NCBI GenBank assembly: GCA_963741995.1
Contig: CAVUKI010000011.1
Location: forward strand, 74,251-138,250
Direction: 5' to 3'
DNA from: Bog-473 sp963741995
GTDB taxonomy: Bacteria > Actinomycetota > Acidimicrobiia > Acidimicrobiales > RAAP-2
Length of the DNA: 64,000 nucleotides
In this document: positions 35,798-45,829 of the stretch, piece by piece
How the letters are laid out: each line of letters opens with the position of its first letter
Numbering within the stretch: position 1 is the first letter of the stretch
Notes under the pieces: generated by a model
The model's database searches: none
The model's input: only the letters and a program-made list of their open reading frames with translations
Told to the model about the DNA's origin: nothing
Program-made: the position numbers and the translations under genes

Positions 35798-37027
35798 TTA
35801 GACCTCGGAGGGCACCCCGAAGCGCTCCTGGTAGGGAGTGACCAGGGCCCGGTGGGTGGGAAGGTCGAGGCCGGTGTCGGCGAAGGAGTAGTCGTGCCCA
35901 CCGGCGCGGGCCGTGTGGCGGGCGGCCAGGTAGGCCTCCAGGGCCGAGCGGAATGCGGGGGTGAGCGGGAGCTCCCAACCGGCGTAGAGGCGCTCGACGG
36001 TGCCGACCGGGTCCGTCACCAACTCTCGGTAGACGACGTCGGCGATCTGGTCCCCGGGAATGTCGCCGGCGTCGCGCTCGGCCGTCACGTGGTCCATCTG
36101 CATCTCCAGTCCCATCGCCATGAACTCGACCAGGACGCCGTGGTCGACGTGGTCGGAGTGCATGAAGTGCAACGTCGCCATCAGGTCGGACAGCGATCCG
36201 ATCACACGGAGCGGGTCGCGATGGGTGATCACCACACGCGCATCCGGGTAGGTGGAGAAGACCAGGGGCAGGGCGAAAAGGTGAGAGGGCGCCTTGACGA
36301 CCCACCGTGTCGTCGGTCGCTCGGTCACCCATTGCAGCGTCTGCAGATGGCGCTTGTGCCAGTCGTAAATCGGCGTCTGGTCCTCCCCGCTGCGCCACAC
36401 CGTGTACTCGGCCACGTTGTAGAGGCCGGTGTACACGTCGCTCGAGAACTGATGGGCGAAGGCGAAGATGCACTCCGTGGGCAGTCGCCCCCCGTTCTCG
36501 TGCATGGCCGTGAAGGCCGGGATGATCTCGTCCATGAGCGTGATCTCGTCGTTGCACAGGTCGCCCGACGCGTCGTCGTACGGGACGGTGTGCAGCAGTT
36601 CCCACAGCAGCGGCGGGCGGTTGTCGGGGTCGCAGGCCAGGAGCTCGTGCAGCAGCGTCGTGCCGGAACGACCGAGGCCGGTCACGACGATGGGCGCGTG
36701 GACGGGCTGCCGCAGGACGGCCGGCTCCCTCTTCCAGAGGTCGACCATGCGCAGACGGTTCTGCAGGATCAGCTGGAGCTCACCTCGGGTGCGGATCCGT
36801 CCGGGCAGATGGAGGCGCGCCTCGGAGTCGAGAGAGGCGCACAGCCGGCGGAACGGCTCCTCCCACCAGTCATCGCCGAAATCGTCGAGGCCGGTCGTGG
36901 TGATGGCGGCGGCTTGCAGGACCTCGGGATGGAGCGAGACCATCGAACGGCCGTCGTCGCCGAGCCCGCGGCCGAGGGCGATCATCTTGTCCGCCCAGGG
37001 GCTGCGCGGTGGGGGTGTCCAAGGCAC
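35798..37027 (-). CDS. Sulfotransferase family protein
   Basis: A 409-aa protein with the PAPS-binding P-loop-like VVTGLGRSGTTLLHELLACD (about residues 112-131) and the 3'-phosphate region PDARVVITHRDPLRVIGSL. The layout matches the actinobacterial sulfotransferase family that acts on lipids or carbohydrates, but the acceptor is unknown. The later LxxTHLHxMHSD region (TLHFMHSDHVDHGVL) is well conserved in this family. ATG at 37027 is near the end of a promoter gap containing a duplicated 15-bp unit; a Met 15 codons in is also possible. Confidence 0.8.
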   Translation of the reverse strand: MPWTPPPRSPWADKMIALGRGLGDDGRSMVSLHPEVLQAAAITTTGLDDFGDDWWEEPFRRLCASLDSEARLHLPGRIRTRGELQLILQNRLRMVDLWKREPAVLRQPVHAPIVVTGLGRSGTTLLHELLACDPDNRPPLLWELLHTVPYDDASGDLCNDEITLMDEIIPAFTAMHENGGRLPTECIFAFAHQFSSDVYTGLYNVAEYTVWRSGEDQTPIYDWHKRHLQTLQWVTERPTTRWVVKAPSHLFALPLVFSTYPDARVVITHRDPLRVIGSLSDLMATLHFMHSDHVDHGVLVEFMAMGLEMQMDHVTAERDAGDIPGDQIADVVYRELVTDPVGTVERLYAGWELPLTPAFRSALEAYLAARHTARAGGHDYSFADTGLDLPTHRALVTPYQERFGVPSEV

Positions 37028-37125
37028 GGGGCGTCACCGTACCTGCAGCGGGGGGAGAATGGCCGCATGAGGAACCGCCGCATGAGGAACCGCCGCAGGA
37101 TGCGCAACCGCAAGGGGAACACCGG

Positions 37126-37689
37126 ATGAGCAGCGCCGTGCCGGATCTCGACGTGGAGGGAATGATCGACGTGCTGGCCACGGGCGCCGAGTACCCGCTG
37201 AGCCCCGGCGTCCCCGTGTCGCAGCTCGACCACGCCCTGCAGACGGCGGCGCTGTTGGCCCACCTCCACCCGGGCGACGCCGAGCTGGCGGCGGCGGGGC
37301 TGGTGCACGACATCGGCCATCTGCTGCCCGGGGGCACGGACGAGACGCACGCCGGGGACGCGGCGCGCGCGGTGCGACGGGCATTGGGGGAGCGGGTGGC
37401 CGCGACGGTGGGACTGCACGTGGCGGCGAAGCGGTATCTCGTCGCGACCGATGCCGGCTACGGCGGGGTGCTCACGGACGACAGCGTGGTCTCGCTGGGG
37501 CGCCAGGGCGGCGCCATGACCGACGAAGAGGCGGCAGGCTTCCTGGCTCGGCCGTGGGCGATCGACGCCGTGACGCTGCGCCGGGCCGACGACGGCGGCA
37601 AGGTCGAAGGGTTGGTGCTCGGCGACCTGGCCAGTTGGGGGCCCCTCTTGGAGCAGATCACCCGGCGGGCCGGGCCCACCGGGAGCTGA
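37126..37689 (+). CDS. HD-domain phosphohydrolase-like protein
   Basis: A 187-aa protein with metal-binding residues H36 (QLDHALQ), H61-D62 (GLVHDIGHLLPGG) and a distal His (GLHVAAKRYL). The H...HD pattern suits the HD superfamily, most like the diiron PhnZ/MIOX-related group. These enzymes cleave phosphonate or inositol C-C or C-P bonds, though many are uncharacterised. Substrate unknown. ATG at 37126 follows AAGGGGAACACC. Upstream, ATGAGGAACCGCCGC is duplicated in tandem (37067-37096), giving an Arg-rich extension if an upstream ATG were used; the downstream start is preferred. Confidence 0.7.
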   Translation: MSSAVPDLDVEGMIDVLATGAEYPLSPGVPVSQLDHALQTAALLAHLHPGDAELAAAGLVHDIGHLLPGGTDETHAGDAARAVRRALGERVAATVGLHVAAKRYLVATDAGYGGVLTDDSVVSLGRQGGAMTDEEAAGFLARPWAIDAVTLRRADDGGKVEGLVLGDLASWGPLLEQITRRAGPTGS

Positions 37690-37695
37690 TGCAGC

Positions 37696-38841
37696 GTGGA
37701 CGTCCCGGTGTCTGGCCACTGTGACGCCCGCTTCGACGGTGTGCGCCAGGAGTTCGCCCGCAACTTCGCCGAGCGCGGCGAAGTTGGCGCGGCGGTGTGC
37801 ATCGTGGTCGACGGCGCCACCGTGGTCGACCTGGTGGGCGGTTGGGCCGACCCGACGACGCGCACGCCGTGGCGGCCTGACACGCTGGTCGACTTCTACT
37901 CGGTCGGAAAGGCGTTCGTGGCGGTGCTCGCCCTGCAGTTGGTCGACGCCGGGTTGATCGCACTCGATGACCCGATCGCCACCGTCTGGCCGGAATTCGC
38001 CGCCGGCGGCAAAGAAGCAGCGACGTTACGGCACGCGTTGTGCCACCGGGCCGGGGTGCCGGCCATCCGCGAGCCGTTGACCAACGACGATCTGTGGGAC
38101 TGGGACCGGATGGCGGCAGCGCTGGCCGCCACCGCTCCCTGGTGGGAGCCGGGCACGCGGCACGCCTATCACACCAACACCTACGGGCACCTGATCGGCG
38201 AGGTCGTCCGGCGGGTGAGCGGTGAGACCTGTGGGCGCCGGTTGGCCGCACTGGCGGGCCCGCTGCAGGCCGACCTGCACGTCGGCGTCCCGGCGGAGGA
38301 ACAGCACCGTTGCGCCGAAGTGCTCTTCGAGTCGTTGGGGCCTCCCGCCGCGCTGGACGACGAATTCGAAGTCGACTCGCTCGAAGGGGACGCCCGCATG
38401 GAGATGCTGAGCTACTTCAACCCGCCGGGGTTCTCCTCCATGGGCGTGGCCAACACGGCGGCCTGGCGCAGTGCCGAAGTTCCCTCGACCAACGGGCACG
38501 GCTCGGCGCAGGGCGTGGCGCGCCTGTACGCTGCGCTGCTTCAGCCCGGTCGCCTCCTCTCGGCCGATCTGCTCGCCGAGGCGACGTCGGCCCAGTCCGT
38601 CGGCTACTGCCCGATTCTGCACGAGGACGTCACCTTCGGCCTGGGCTTCAAGCCCACGGTGCCGCGTCGCCCCTTCGGCCCCAACCCCGGGAGCTTCGGC
38701 CATTTCGGCACGGGGGGAGCCGTCGGGTTCGCCGATCCCGCAGGTGGTGTGGCGTTCGGCTACGTCATGAACCACGTCATCCCCCGTTGGCAGAGCACGC
38801 GCAATCGATCGCTCATTGACGCGCTGTACGGGTCGTTCTGA
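37696..38841 (+). CDS. Serine hydrolase of the beta-lactamase (class C/EstB) family
   Basis: A 381-aa protein with S69-x-x-K72 (YSVGKAF), a Y-x-N-like Y158 (HAYHTNTYG) and, in the place of the KTG box, HFGTGG. The family includes carboxylesterases such as EstB and some peptidases; class C beta-lactamase itself is unlikely because there is no signal peptide. It begins seven bases after the HD gene, probably co-transcribed. The GTG start at 37696 was chosen from the spacing. Confidence 0.85.
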   Translation: MDVPVSGHCDARFDGVRQEFARNFAERGEVGAAVCIVVDGATVVDLVGGWADPTTRTPWRPDTLVDFYSVGKAFVAVLALQLVDAGLIALDDPIATVWPEFAAGGKEAATLRHALCHRAGVPAIREPLTNDDLWDWDRMAAALAATAPWWEPGTRHAYHTNTYGHLIGEVVRRVSGETCGRRLAALAGPLQADLHVGVPAEEQHRCAEVLFESLGPPAALDDEFEVDSLEGDARMEMLSYFNPPGFSSMGVANTAAWRSAEVPSTNGHGSAQGVARLYAALLQPGRLLSADLLAEATSAQSVGYCPILHEDVTFGLGFKPTVPRRPFGPNPGSFGHFGTGGAVGFADPAGGVAFGYVMNHVIPRWQSTRNRSLIDALYGSF

Positions 38842-38853
38842 GCGCCACTCAGC

Positions 38854-38929
38854 GACGTCCGACGTCCGACGTCCGGTCCGCTCCGTGCCTGTTCGCGCCA
38901 TGCCTGTCGCTCCGTGCCTGTCGCTCCGT
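38854..38929. repeat. Short tandem repeats upstream of the DUF4389 gene
   Basis: GACGTCC occurs three times in tandem (38854-38874) and GCCTGTCGCTCCGT twice (38902-38929). Both are in the 193-bp gap between the serine hydrolase and DUF4389 genes. They may be slippage repeats; GACGTC is a palindrome so a regulator cannot be excluded. No gene is present. Confidence 0.6.
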
Positions 38930-39034
38930 GTGCGTTGTCGGTGGGTGGAGCGAATGCAACGTCGCGCGGCCTCCATGCTCTAGCGTTTCAGTTGAACCTG
39001 CCTCCGGCAACGGAGGGCGTACGAGGGGGGTGAC

Positions 39035-40198
39035 ATGACGAACGCTTCGATGGTCATGCCGACCAGGCGTGTCGAGATGTGGTACTCCGGAACAGTGCCG
39101 CAGCAGCGGGTGACGGTGATCTTTCGCGTCATCCTGGCCATCCCGCAGTTCATCGTCTTGCTGTTCCTCTTCATCGCGGGTTTCTTCGTCTTGGTCATCG
39201 GATGGTTCGCCGCGCTGTTCACGGGACGTCTCCCGGAGTGGGCGCACTCGTACCTGGGTGGGGTGATCCGCTGGGAAATCCGCGTGAACGCGTACATGTT
39301 CCTGCTGACCGACCACTACCCGCCCTTTTCGCTCGAGGACGTGGAGTACCCGGTGCGCACCATCCTGCCCGGTCGAGGTCCGTTGAACCGGGTCTCCGTG
39401 CTCTTCCGCATCTTCTTGTCCATCCCGGCGAGCGTCTTCTCCCAGATCGTCCTCAACGGGCTCACGGCCCCATTGCTCTTCGTCATGTGGATCGTGGTCA
39501 TCGTCACGGGCAGCATGCCGCCAGCGCTCTATGACGCCTACGCCGCGTTTCTGCGCTACCAGGCCCGCTTCCACTCGTGGTTCACCATGATCACGTCGGA
39601 GTACACGTGGGGGATGCTGGGCGACTTCGTCCCACCACCTCCGGCGGCAGCACCGCCGCCCATCGGCGCGGTGTCGGGTACTGCCCAGACCGCGCCGCCT
39701 CCGCCGCCCCCACCACCGCCGGTTCCCCAGGCCCAGCCTCCGGCGCCCGAGGCCCGGCCTCCGGTGCAGCCGTACTCGTACCCGCAGACAGGCCAGCAGG
39801 TGCCGACGCCGACGCCGCCGCCGGACGCCGGTGCCGCACCCACGCCGCCCGGATGGCCGCCGCCGCAGCCGGCGCCCCCGACCGGCGCACCCAGCTACCC
39901 CGGCACTCCCGGAGCTGCCGTCCCTCCCGGCGCCATGCCCGCGCCGTCGGCGTGGGAGCGCACGTCGACCCCCCCATCGGTGGACCCACTGCCCTCCTGG
40001 GGAATCCTCATCCTGCAGGGCGCGGCCCGGTCCTGGATGATCTTCGCCATTGTCTGGGGCTCGATCGTCTTCATCGGGGAGAACGTCTTCCGGGGCCACG
40101 GCCACCACAACCGCACGGCGAACGGCCTCGTCATCACGGTCCCGGCGGACACGTCCGGCCTCAGCCACCTGGTGGTCCACACGCCGACCGACCCCTGA
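39035..40198 (+). CDS. DUF4389 membrane protein with proline-rich linker
   Basis: A 387-aa protein. Two DUF4389-like modules cover residues about 15-190: each has a pair of helices (VIFRVILAIPQFIVLLFLF, VSVLFRIFLSIPASVFSQIV) and a conserved loop (TGRLPEWAHSYLGGVIRWEI, TGSMPPALYDAYAAFLRY). A 130-residue Pro/Ala-rich segment then leads to a final hydrophobic helix (MIFAIVWGSIVFIGENVF) and a short tail. The function of DUF4389 is unknown. The proline-rich part is likely an extracytoplasmic or cytoplasmic spacer. Monocistronic. Confidence 0.8.
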   Translation: MTNASMVMPTRRVEMWYSGTVPQQRVTVIFRVILAIPQFIVLLFLFIAGFFVLVIGWFAALFTGRLPEWAHSYLGGVIRWEIRVNAYMFLLTDHYPPFSLEDVEYPVRTILPGRGPLNRVSVLFRIFLSIPASVFSQIVLNGLTAPLLFVMWIVVIVTGSMPPALYDAYAAFLRYQARFHSWFTMITSEYTWGMLGDFVPPPPAAAPPPIGAVSGTAQTAPPPPPPPPPVPQAQPPAPEARPPVQPYSYPQTGQQVPTPTPPPDAGAAPTPPGWPPPQPAPPTGAPSYPGTPGAAVPPGAMPAPSAWERTSTPPSVDPLPSWGILILQGAARSWMIFAIVWGSIVFIGENVFRGHGHHNRTANGLVITVPADTSGLSHLVVHTPTDP

Positions 40199-40243
40199 GG
40201 GCCGGCCGCTGACGCCGGCGCCTCTCGAAGCGCCCACGGCGCA

Positions 40244-41041
40244 GTGACCGCCTTCGAGCAGCTCGTGGCCGAGGGTGGGGCCGCTGCCGTCGAGGGTTGG
40301 GATTTCTCGTGGTTCGAGGGAAGGGCCACCGAGGAGCGCCCGCCCTGGGGCTACGCGCGTCTGATGGTGGAGCGCATGGCCCGTGTCGCGGCGGCGCTCG
40401 ACATCGAGACGGGAGGCGGGGAGGTGCTCGCCACGGTGGCGCGGCCGCCCGCGCTCCTGGTGGCCACCGAGGGATGGCGACCCAACATCGCGCTGGCTCG
40501 AACGCGCCTGCGCCCGCTCGGCGGCCGCGTGGTTGCCGCGGCCGACGCGCCCACACTGCCGTTCACCGATGGCTCGTTCGACCTCGTGGTGAGCCGCCAC
40601 CCCGTCGTGGTCCTGTGGCGGGAGGTCGCCCGGGTGCTGCGACCGGCCGGGACGTACCTGTCACAGCAGATCGGGCCGGGCACGAACCGCGAGCTGACCG
40701 ACTTCCTGATGGGCCCCCGGCCGGTCAACGAGAGCCGCAGCGCGGCGAGCGTCCGAGCCGGTGCAGAGGCGGCGGGACTCGAGGTCGTCGATCTGCGGGA
40801 ATGCGGCCTGCGGGTGGAGTTCTTCGACATCGGCGCCGTGGTGCACTTCCTGCGCAAGGTGCCTTGGACGGTCCCGGACTTCACGCCCGCGGCCTACGAC
40901 ACCGAGCTGCGTCGCCTCCACCAGCAGATACAGCGGGACGGCTCCTTCACGTCCACGGCCCGACGGCTCCTCGTCGAGGCGCGCCGCCCGGCGTCAAGCC
41001 GTGCCGGCGGATCCCCGTACCGGGGTGGCCTTCCCGCGTAG
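40244..41041 (+). CDS. SAM-dependent methyltransferase
   Basis: A 265-aa class I methyltransferase. The usual motif I is modified (VLATVARPPALLVATEGW; no GxGxG), while the post-II region (ADAPTLPFTDGSFDLVVSRH) and motif III (REVARVLRPAGTYLSQQIGP) are typical. The weak motif I makes SAM binding plausible but less certain. GTG start at 40244. The RDD gene follows 10 bp later. Substrate unknown; similar proteins in other actinobacteria are annotated as Methyltransf_11. Confidence 0.75.
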   Translation: MTAFEQLVAEGGAAAVEGWDFSWFEGRATEERPPWGYARLMVERMARVAAALDIETGGGEVLATVARPPALLVATEGWRPNIALARTRLRPLGGRVVAAADAPTLPFTDGSFDLVVSRHPVVVLWREVARVLRPAGTYLSQQIGPGTNRELTDFLMGPRPVNESRSAASVRAGAEAAGLEVVDLRECGLRVEFFDIGAVVHFLRKVPWTVPDFTPAAYDTELRRLHQQIQRDGSFTSTARRLLVEARRPASSRAGGSPYRGGLPA

Positions 41042-41051
41042 GGTCGCTCCA

Positions 41052-41784
41052 GTGACCTGGCCACCAGCAGCAGGACCGCCTCCGCCTCCGCCTCCCCTTC
41101 GACCCTCCCTCCCGCGGCCGGGTTGGTACCCCGATCCCTCCGGACGGCCGACCCAACGCTGGTGGGACGGGACGCGTTGGACGGAGCACCTCGGCATGCC
41201 GCCACCCCAGGCGCACCTTCGGCCGCACGTGATGATGGCCTCGGGGTCGGCCGAGCTGGCCGGCTGGTGGCGTCGATTCGGCGGCTACGTCCTGGACGCC
41301 ATCATCGTCGGCGTCCCGAGCTTCGTCCTCGGGTTCCTGATCGGCGTGACCCAGCGGGGCCACACGATCCCGGGCACGACGGGCGGCCACCTCGACGTCA
41401 CAGCCCAGGTGGCCATCGTGGTCACCACACTGCCTCATCACGCTCGGCTATCCGTACCTCCTGCTCCGTCACAACGGCCAGACGGTCGGCATGATGGCGG
41501 TCGGCGCACGTGCGGTCGATCGCGCCTCGGGCGCCAGGCTGACTTCGGCGCAGGCGGCGCGTCGTGTCGTGGCCTTCTTCGTGCTGGTGGAGCTGTGGGA
41601 GCAGATCTCGGCGATCATCGGGTTCAGTCACGTGTACGGACCGGTGCCCGAAGGGGAGACGTTCTTCCGCCTGCTGGCCTTCGCCGCGCTGGCGACCACG
41701 GCGCTGTGGCCCCTGGGCAACCCGGCGAACCAGACCTTGCAGGACAAGGCGGCCGGCACCGTGGTCGTCCGGACCCAGTCCTGA
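41052..41784 (+). CDS. RDD family membrane protein with DUF2510 domain, frameshifted
   Basis: About 243 aa when repaired. The N-terminal proline-rich stretch and PGWYPDPSGRPTQRWWDGTR with TEHLGMPPP are a DUF2510 module. Then comes an RDD domain (LAGWWRRFGGYVLDAIIVGV, VTTLL, ITLGYPYLLLRHNGQTVGMM, RVVAFFVLVE). One extra C at about 41433-41434 splits RDD; without it the protein continues to LGNPANQTLQDKAAGTVVV. RDD proteins are small multi-pass proteins of unclear transport role. The 38 bp after the stop is made of CCTGAGT repeats. Confidence 0.75.
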
Positions 41785-41822
41785 GTCCTGAGTCCTGAGC
41801 CTGAGTCCTGACGGCCAGGGCC

Positions 41823-43212
41823 TCAGCTGGCCTGGCTGACCGAGCTCATGTTGTAGTCGGGGATGCGGAGCGGCGGCATGATCGTCCGGTTCAGGTACTC
41901 GCCGAACTCGCGTCCGAGCGAGCGGACTGGGGTGCCGACCTCGGTGGCCCGGGTCAGCAGGTCCACCGGGCTCTCGTTGAAGCGGAAGTTGTTCGCGGCT
42001 CCCACCACGGCACCGTTCTCGACGACGTAGACGCCGTCGCGGGTGAGGCCCGTGGTCAGGAGCGTGGCCGGGTCGACCTCCCTGATGTACCAGAGACAGG
42101 TGAGGAGCAGCCCCCGCTCGGTGCGGGCCACCATGTCGTCGAGTGACCCCCCGTCGAGGTCGCCGCAACGCAACACCAGGTTGTCGATGTACGGCGCCAT
42201 CTCGAGGCCGGACCGCGCCGCCCCGGCGCGGTGGTAGCGCAGCCGGTGCAGCACCCCTTCACGCAACCACTCCGTGCGTGCGCTGGGGAGGCCGTTGTCG
42301 AAGACCGAGACCTCCGAGCTGCTCGCCTCCGTCGCCACGAACGGCGTGCACGCGATGCCCGGCTCGAACGGGTCGCTGGAGAGCGAGAACGGCAGCGTCG
42401 TGATCGTCTCGCCCACGCGTGTCCCGCCGCCCTCCCTGGAGAAGACCGTGCGGCCGTCCTCGGCGTCCTGGCCGCCCAGTGCGTCGAAGGCCAGCGTGGC
42501 CATCATGTCGCTCACGGCCGACGGCGGCATGATCACCTCGTAGCGACCGGCTTCCAGCGCGACCTGCGTCGTCGCCCAGTCGAGCCGGCGCCGAAATTTC
42601 CTGTTCCATCTGCTCGAGTGAGGGCGCAATGGTGGGCTCGGCGACCCAGGCCGAGCCGCTCCCGTCGGCCGTGCGCCCGACCAGGCTCACCGCGCCGGTC
42701 GGCTGCGCGTGGGAGAGGCGCAGCCCGGTGGAGCTGCCGAGATACAGCGTGGCCACATCCTGCTCCGCGAAGCCCGCCAGGACTGCGTCGCGGGAGCGGG
42801 CCCGCCCGAAGGCCCCCGACAGCGCGGACAACACGCCTTCGAGCGCACCGGGGTCCGTCTCCTCGGGGTCGAGCCCGAACGCGCGCGCCGGGCGGGCCTC
42901 CGCCGGTTCCACCAGTGCAAAGGCGTCCGCGGCTGCAGGCGCCTCCCGTGCGTCGGCCAGTGCGGCCGCCGCCATCTCCGCCACGCCGTCTGCGCCGACC
43001 TCGCCGCTGCGCCGGGCGGAACCGAAGGCCCCGCCCGACAGCGCGATGACACTGACCGAGCGCCCCCGCTGCACGCCGTTGGTCGTCGTCGTGTTCAACG
43101 CGAAGCGGACGTCGACGTGGCTGCTCTCCTCGACCAGCACCATGCAGCCGTCCGCCGCGAGCGTGTCCGCCGAAGCCAGGCCGCGCTCCACGAGCTCCTG
43201 GGCGGGTATCAC
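41823..43212 (-). CDS. TldE/PmbA-like metalloprotease subunit, frameshifted
   Basis: About 462 aa when repaired. The first part (MIPAQELVERGLASADTLAA to MEQEI) is in one frame; the second (RRRLDWATTQVALEAGRYEV onward) in another. A single extra base in the AAATTT stretch at 42594-42599 explains it. The protein has the U62/TldD fold but lacks the HExxxH motif, as expected for the non-catalytic TldE/PmbA partner of TldD, whose gene is 22 bp upstream. TldD-TldE heterodimers degrade unfolded peptides or mature small peptides such as microcins. Confidence 0.8.
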
Positions 43213-43234
43213 ACCGCGCCTTCCCGTCGCACGC

Positions 43235-44728
43235 TCAGCGTCCCGACTCCTCGCGCGTGTTCAGCACCCGGACCCCGCGCACGAGGACCGACGGGCAACC
43301 GTGCGAGACCGGGGCCACCTGGCCCGGCTGGCCCTTGCCGCAGTTGAAGGCGCCGCCGAGGACCCAGGTGGATGCGCCACCCACGGCCTCCATGGCGCCC
43401 CAGAAGTCGGTCGTGGTGGCTTGATACGCGACGTCCTTCAGCTGTCCGGCCAGCCGCCCGCTCTCGATCCGGTAGAAGCGCTGCCCGGTGAACTGGAAGT
43501 TGTACCGCTGCATGTCGATCGACCAGCTCTTGTCGCCCACGACGTAGACGCCGCGGTCGACGCCGGCGATCAGGTCCTCCGTGCGCGGGCCGTCCGGCCC
43601 CGAGTGCGCCAGCGACACGTTGGCCATGCGCTGTATGGGCACGTGCATCGGCGAGTCGGCGAAGGCGCAGCCGTTGGAGCGCTCGAATCCCATGGCGGCG
43701 GCAATGGAGCGGTCGAGCTGGTAGCCGACCAGTGTCCCCTCGCGGATCAGGTCGAAGGACTGGCCCTCGACGCCCTCGTCGTCGATGCCCACGGTGGCCA
43801 GGCCGTGCTCCACCGTGCGGTCGCCCGTCACGTGCATGACGGGGGAGCCGTAGGCCAGCGAGCCGAGCTTGTCGAAGGTGGCGAAGGAGGTGCCGGCGTA
43901 CGCCGCCTCGTAGCCGACGGCCCGGTCGAGCTCGGTGGCGTGCCCGATCGACTCGTGGATCGTGAGCCACAGGTTCGACGGGTCGACCACGAGGTCGTAC
44001 GTCCCCGCCTCCACGGTGGGGGCCCGCAACTTCTCGGCCAGGAGCTCGGGCAGCTCGGCCAGTTCGGCGTCCCAGTGCCAGGCGCCGGCGGAGGGAGAAC
44101 CGGTCAGGAACTCCCAGCCCCGGCCGACCGGTGGCGCCAGCGTGCGCATGGTCTCAAAACCGTTGTCCGACAGTGCCAGCGCCTCGAGCTGCGCCTGCAG
44201 GCGGACGCGGTGCTGCGTGGCCCGGGTCCCGTTGAGGTCGGCCAGATAGGTCTGTTCGGAGACGGCGAGCAACGACGCCGACGTGTGCGAGACCGCGTCG
44301 TGCGCTTCGAGGCGCCTGCTCCACTCGGCCAGCAGCGCGACCTTGTCGGCCAGCGGCACGGTGGACGGATCGATCTCGAAGGCGCTCGACCACGTGACGT
44401 CGCCGTGCGACGGCTCGGGCGCCAACTCGACGCGCCCGCCACCCGCTCTCCCCGTGATCTTCGCCATTTCCCGGGCCCGGTGGACCAGGTTGGCCGCCTC
44501 ATCCGGCCGGACGTCGACCGTGGCGGCGAAGCCCACCGCGCCGTCGACCACGACGCGCACCCCCATGCCGAAATTCGTGTCGTCAGCCGTCGTCTCGGGA
44601 TAGGCGTCGTGCAGACGGACCGTCTGGCTCCGGATGCGCTCGACCCGGAGCTCGGCCGCCCGGCAGCCGGCAGCCGCAGCGAGGGCGGCGTCCGCCAGCG
44701 CGGCGAGGTCGTCGGCCGGGAGCGGCAT
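43235..44728 (-). CDS. tldD: TldD family metalloprotease
   Basis: A 497-aa metalloprotease. The zinc site HESIGHATELDRA (HExxxH) is in the centre, with the usual GTSFATFDKLGSLAYGSP after it and VGDKSWSIDMQRYNFQFTGQ toward the end. The chain starts MPLPADDLAALADAALAAAA. Its ATG overlaps the stop of the upstream Gfo/Idh/MocA gene by one base and its partner TldE follows, so the three are probably one transcript. The peptide substrate is unknown; no small precursor peptide gene was found nearby. Confidence 0.85.
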   Translation of the reverse strand: MPLPADDLAALADAALAAAAGCRAAELRVERIRSQTVRLHDAYPETTADDTNFGMGVRVVVDGAVGFAATVDVRPDEAANLVHRAREMAKITGRAGGGRVELAPEPSHGDVTWSSAFEIDPSTVPLADKVALLAEWSRRLEAHDAVSHTSASLLAVSEQTYLADLNGTRATQHRVRLQAQLEALALSDNGFETMRTLAPPVGRGWEFLTGSPSAGAWHWDAELAELPELLAEKLRAPTVEAGTYDLVVDPSNLWLTIHESIGHATELDRAVGYEAAYAGTSFATFDKLGSLAYGSPVMHVTGDRTVEHGLATVGIDDEGVEGQSFDLIREGTLVGYQLDRSIAAAMGFERSNGCAFADSPMHVPIQRMANVSLAHSGPDGPRTEDLIAGVDRGVYVVGDKSWSIDMQRYNFQFTGQRFYRIESGRLAGQLKDVAYQATTTDFWGAMEAVGGASTWVLGGAFNCGKGQPGQVAPVSHGCPSVLVRGVRVLNTREESGR

Positions 44729-45716
44729 CAGCCGACCGGGGTCGGCTGGCGCACGGGGAGCCCGGCCGCAGCGTAGATGGCGTCGATGAGCTCCATGGTA
44801 CGGATGGCGTCGGCCGCCGTCGTGGGGAACGACGCCCCCTCCTCGGTCGCCGCCACGAACGCCTCGAGCTGGAAGTCGTAGCTCGCCTTGCGGCTGAAAC
44901 GCTCCTTGCGGGTCCCGAGCGACGTCGTCACCTTCATCCGGTGGAAGTGTTGGGGGGCGAAGGGATTGAGGACGGAGATCTTGCCGTTGTCGCCGGTGAT
45001 CTCCGCGTGGAGTCGCAGCACCGAGGACGAGAACATGGAGCAGCCGATGTGCGCGCTCCCGCCGTCGGGCAACGAGAAGTGTGCGTCCATGGCGCGGTCG
45101 ACGCCGGGGGAGGAGAGCTTTGCCTCGGCGCTGATGACCCGCGGCCCGGGGGCCAGCAGGCGAAGCAGGCTGACCGGATAGCAGCCCATGTCCATGGTGG
45201 CGCCACCGGCCAGGGCGAGCTGATAGCGGATGTCGCCCCTCCGCCACAGCGGGGCCGAGAAGGACACGTCGACCCTGCTGATGTTGCCCAGCTCGCCGGA
45301 GCGGATGATCTCCACCAGACGCTTCGTCAGCGGGTGGTACTGGTAGTGGAACGCCTCCATGACGACGACACCCGGATTGCCGTTCGCCGCCTCGGCCACG
45401 GCCCGGGCCTCGTCGGCGTTGGCCGTGAACGGCTTCTCGCACAGCACGTGCTTGCCGGCCTTGAGGGCGGCGATCGTCCAGTATCCGTGCAGGCCGTTGG
45501 GGAGGGGGTTGTAGACGGCGTCGATCTCGGGATCCTCCACCAGCGCCGCATAGCTGTCGAGGACACGTGGAATGCCCTGCTTGTGGGCGAATTCCGCGGC
45601 GCGCTCGGGTCGCGCGCCGCCACCGCGGTGACGACAGCGCCACCCGTCCTCCGGGCCGGCTTGATCAACGCCAGGGGGGCGATGCGGGCTGCTCCCAGGA
45701 TGCCGATTCTCAGCAC
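44728..45716 (-). CDS. Gfo/Idh/MocA family oxidoreductase, frameshifted
   Basis: An NAD(P)-dependent sugar or alcohol dehydrogenase. The N-terminal Rossmann start is MLRIGILGAARIAPLALIKP; the rest in the other frame reads YAALVEDPEIDAVYNPLPNG, the conserved KHVLCEKPFTANADE and FHYQYHPLTKRLVEIIRSG. One base missing at about 45604-45608 (restoring DPERAAEFAHKQG) links the parts; repaired length about 329 aa. Catalytic Lys is in CEKPF. The substrate cannot be told. It is translationally linked to tldD. Confidence 0.8.
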
Positions 45717-45829
45717 GCGGCGGTCACCGGGGATTGGCGGCCTGGTGACAGTGAGATGGGCCCGCGTGTGACGTTTCCCCAGTAGGGGACGGAGGGGTCG
45801 CCGCCGGGGACGGTGCGGCCGGACACTGC

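Noticed and set aside
37696..38841. Antibiotic beta-lactamase
   Set aside because: No signal peptide and a HFGTGG box in place of KTG; it matches esterase-like members better.
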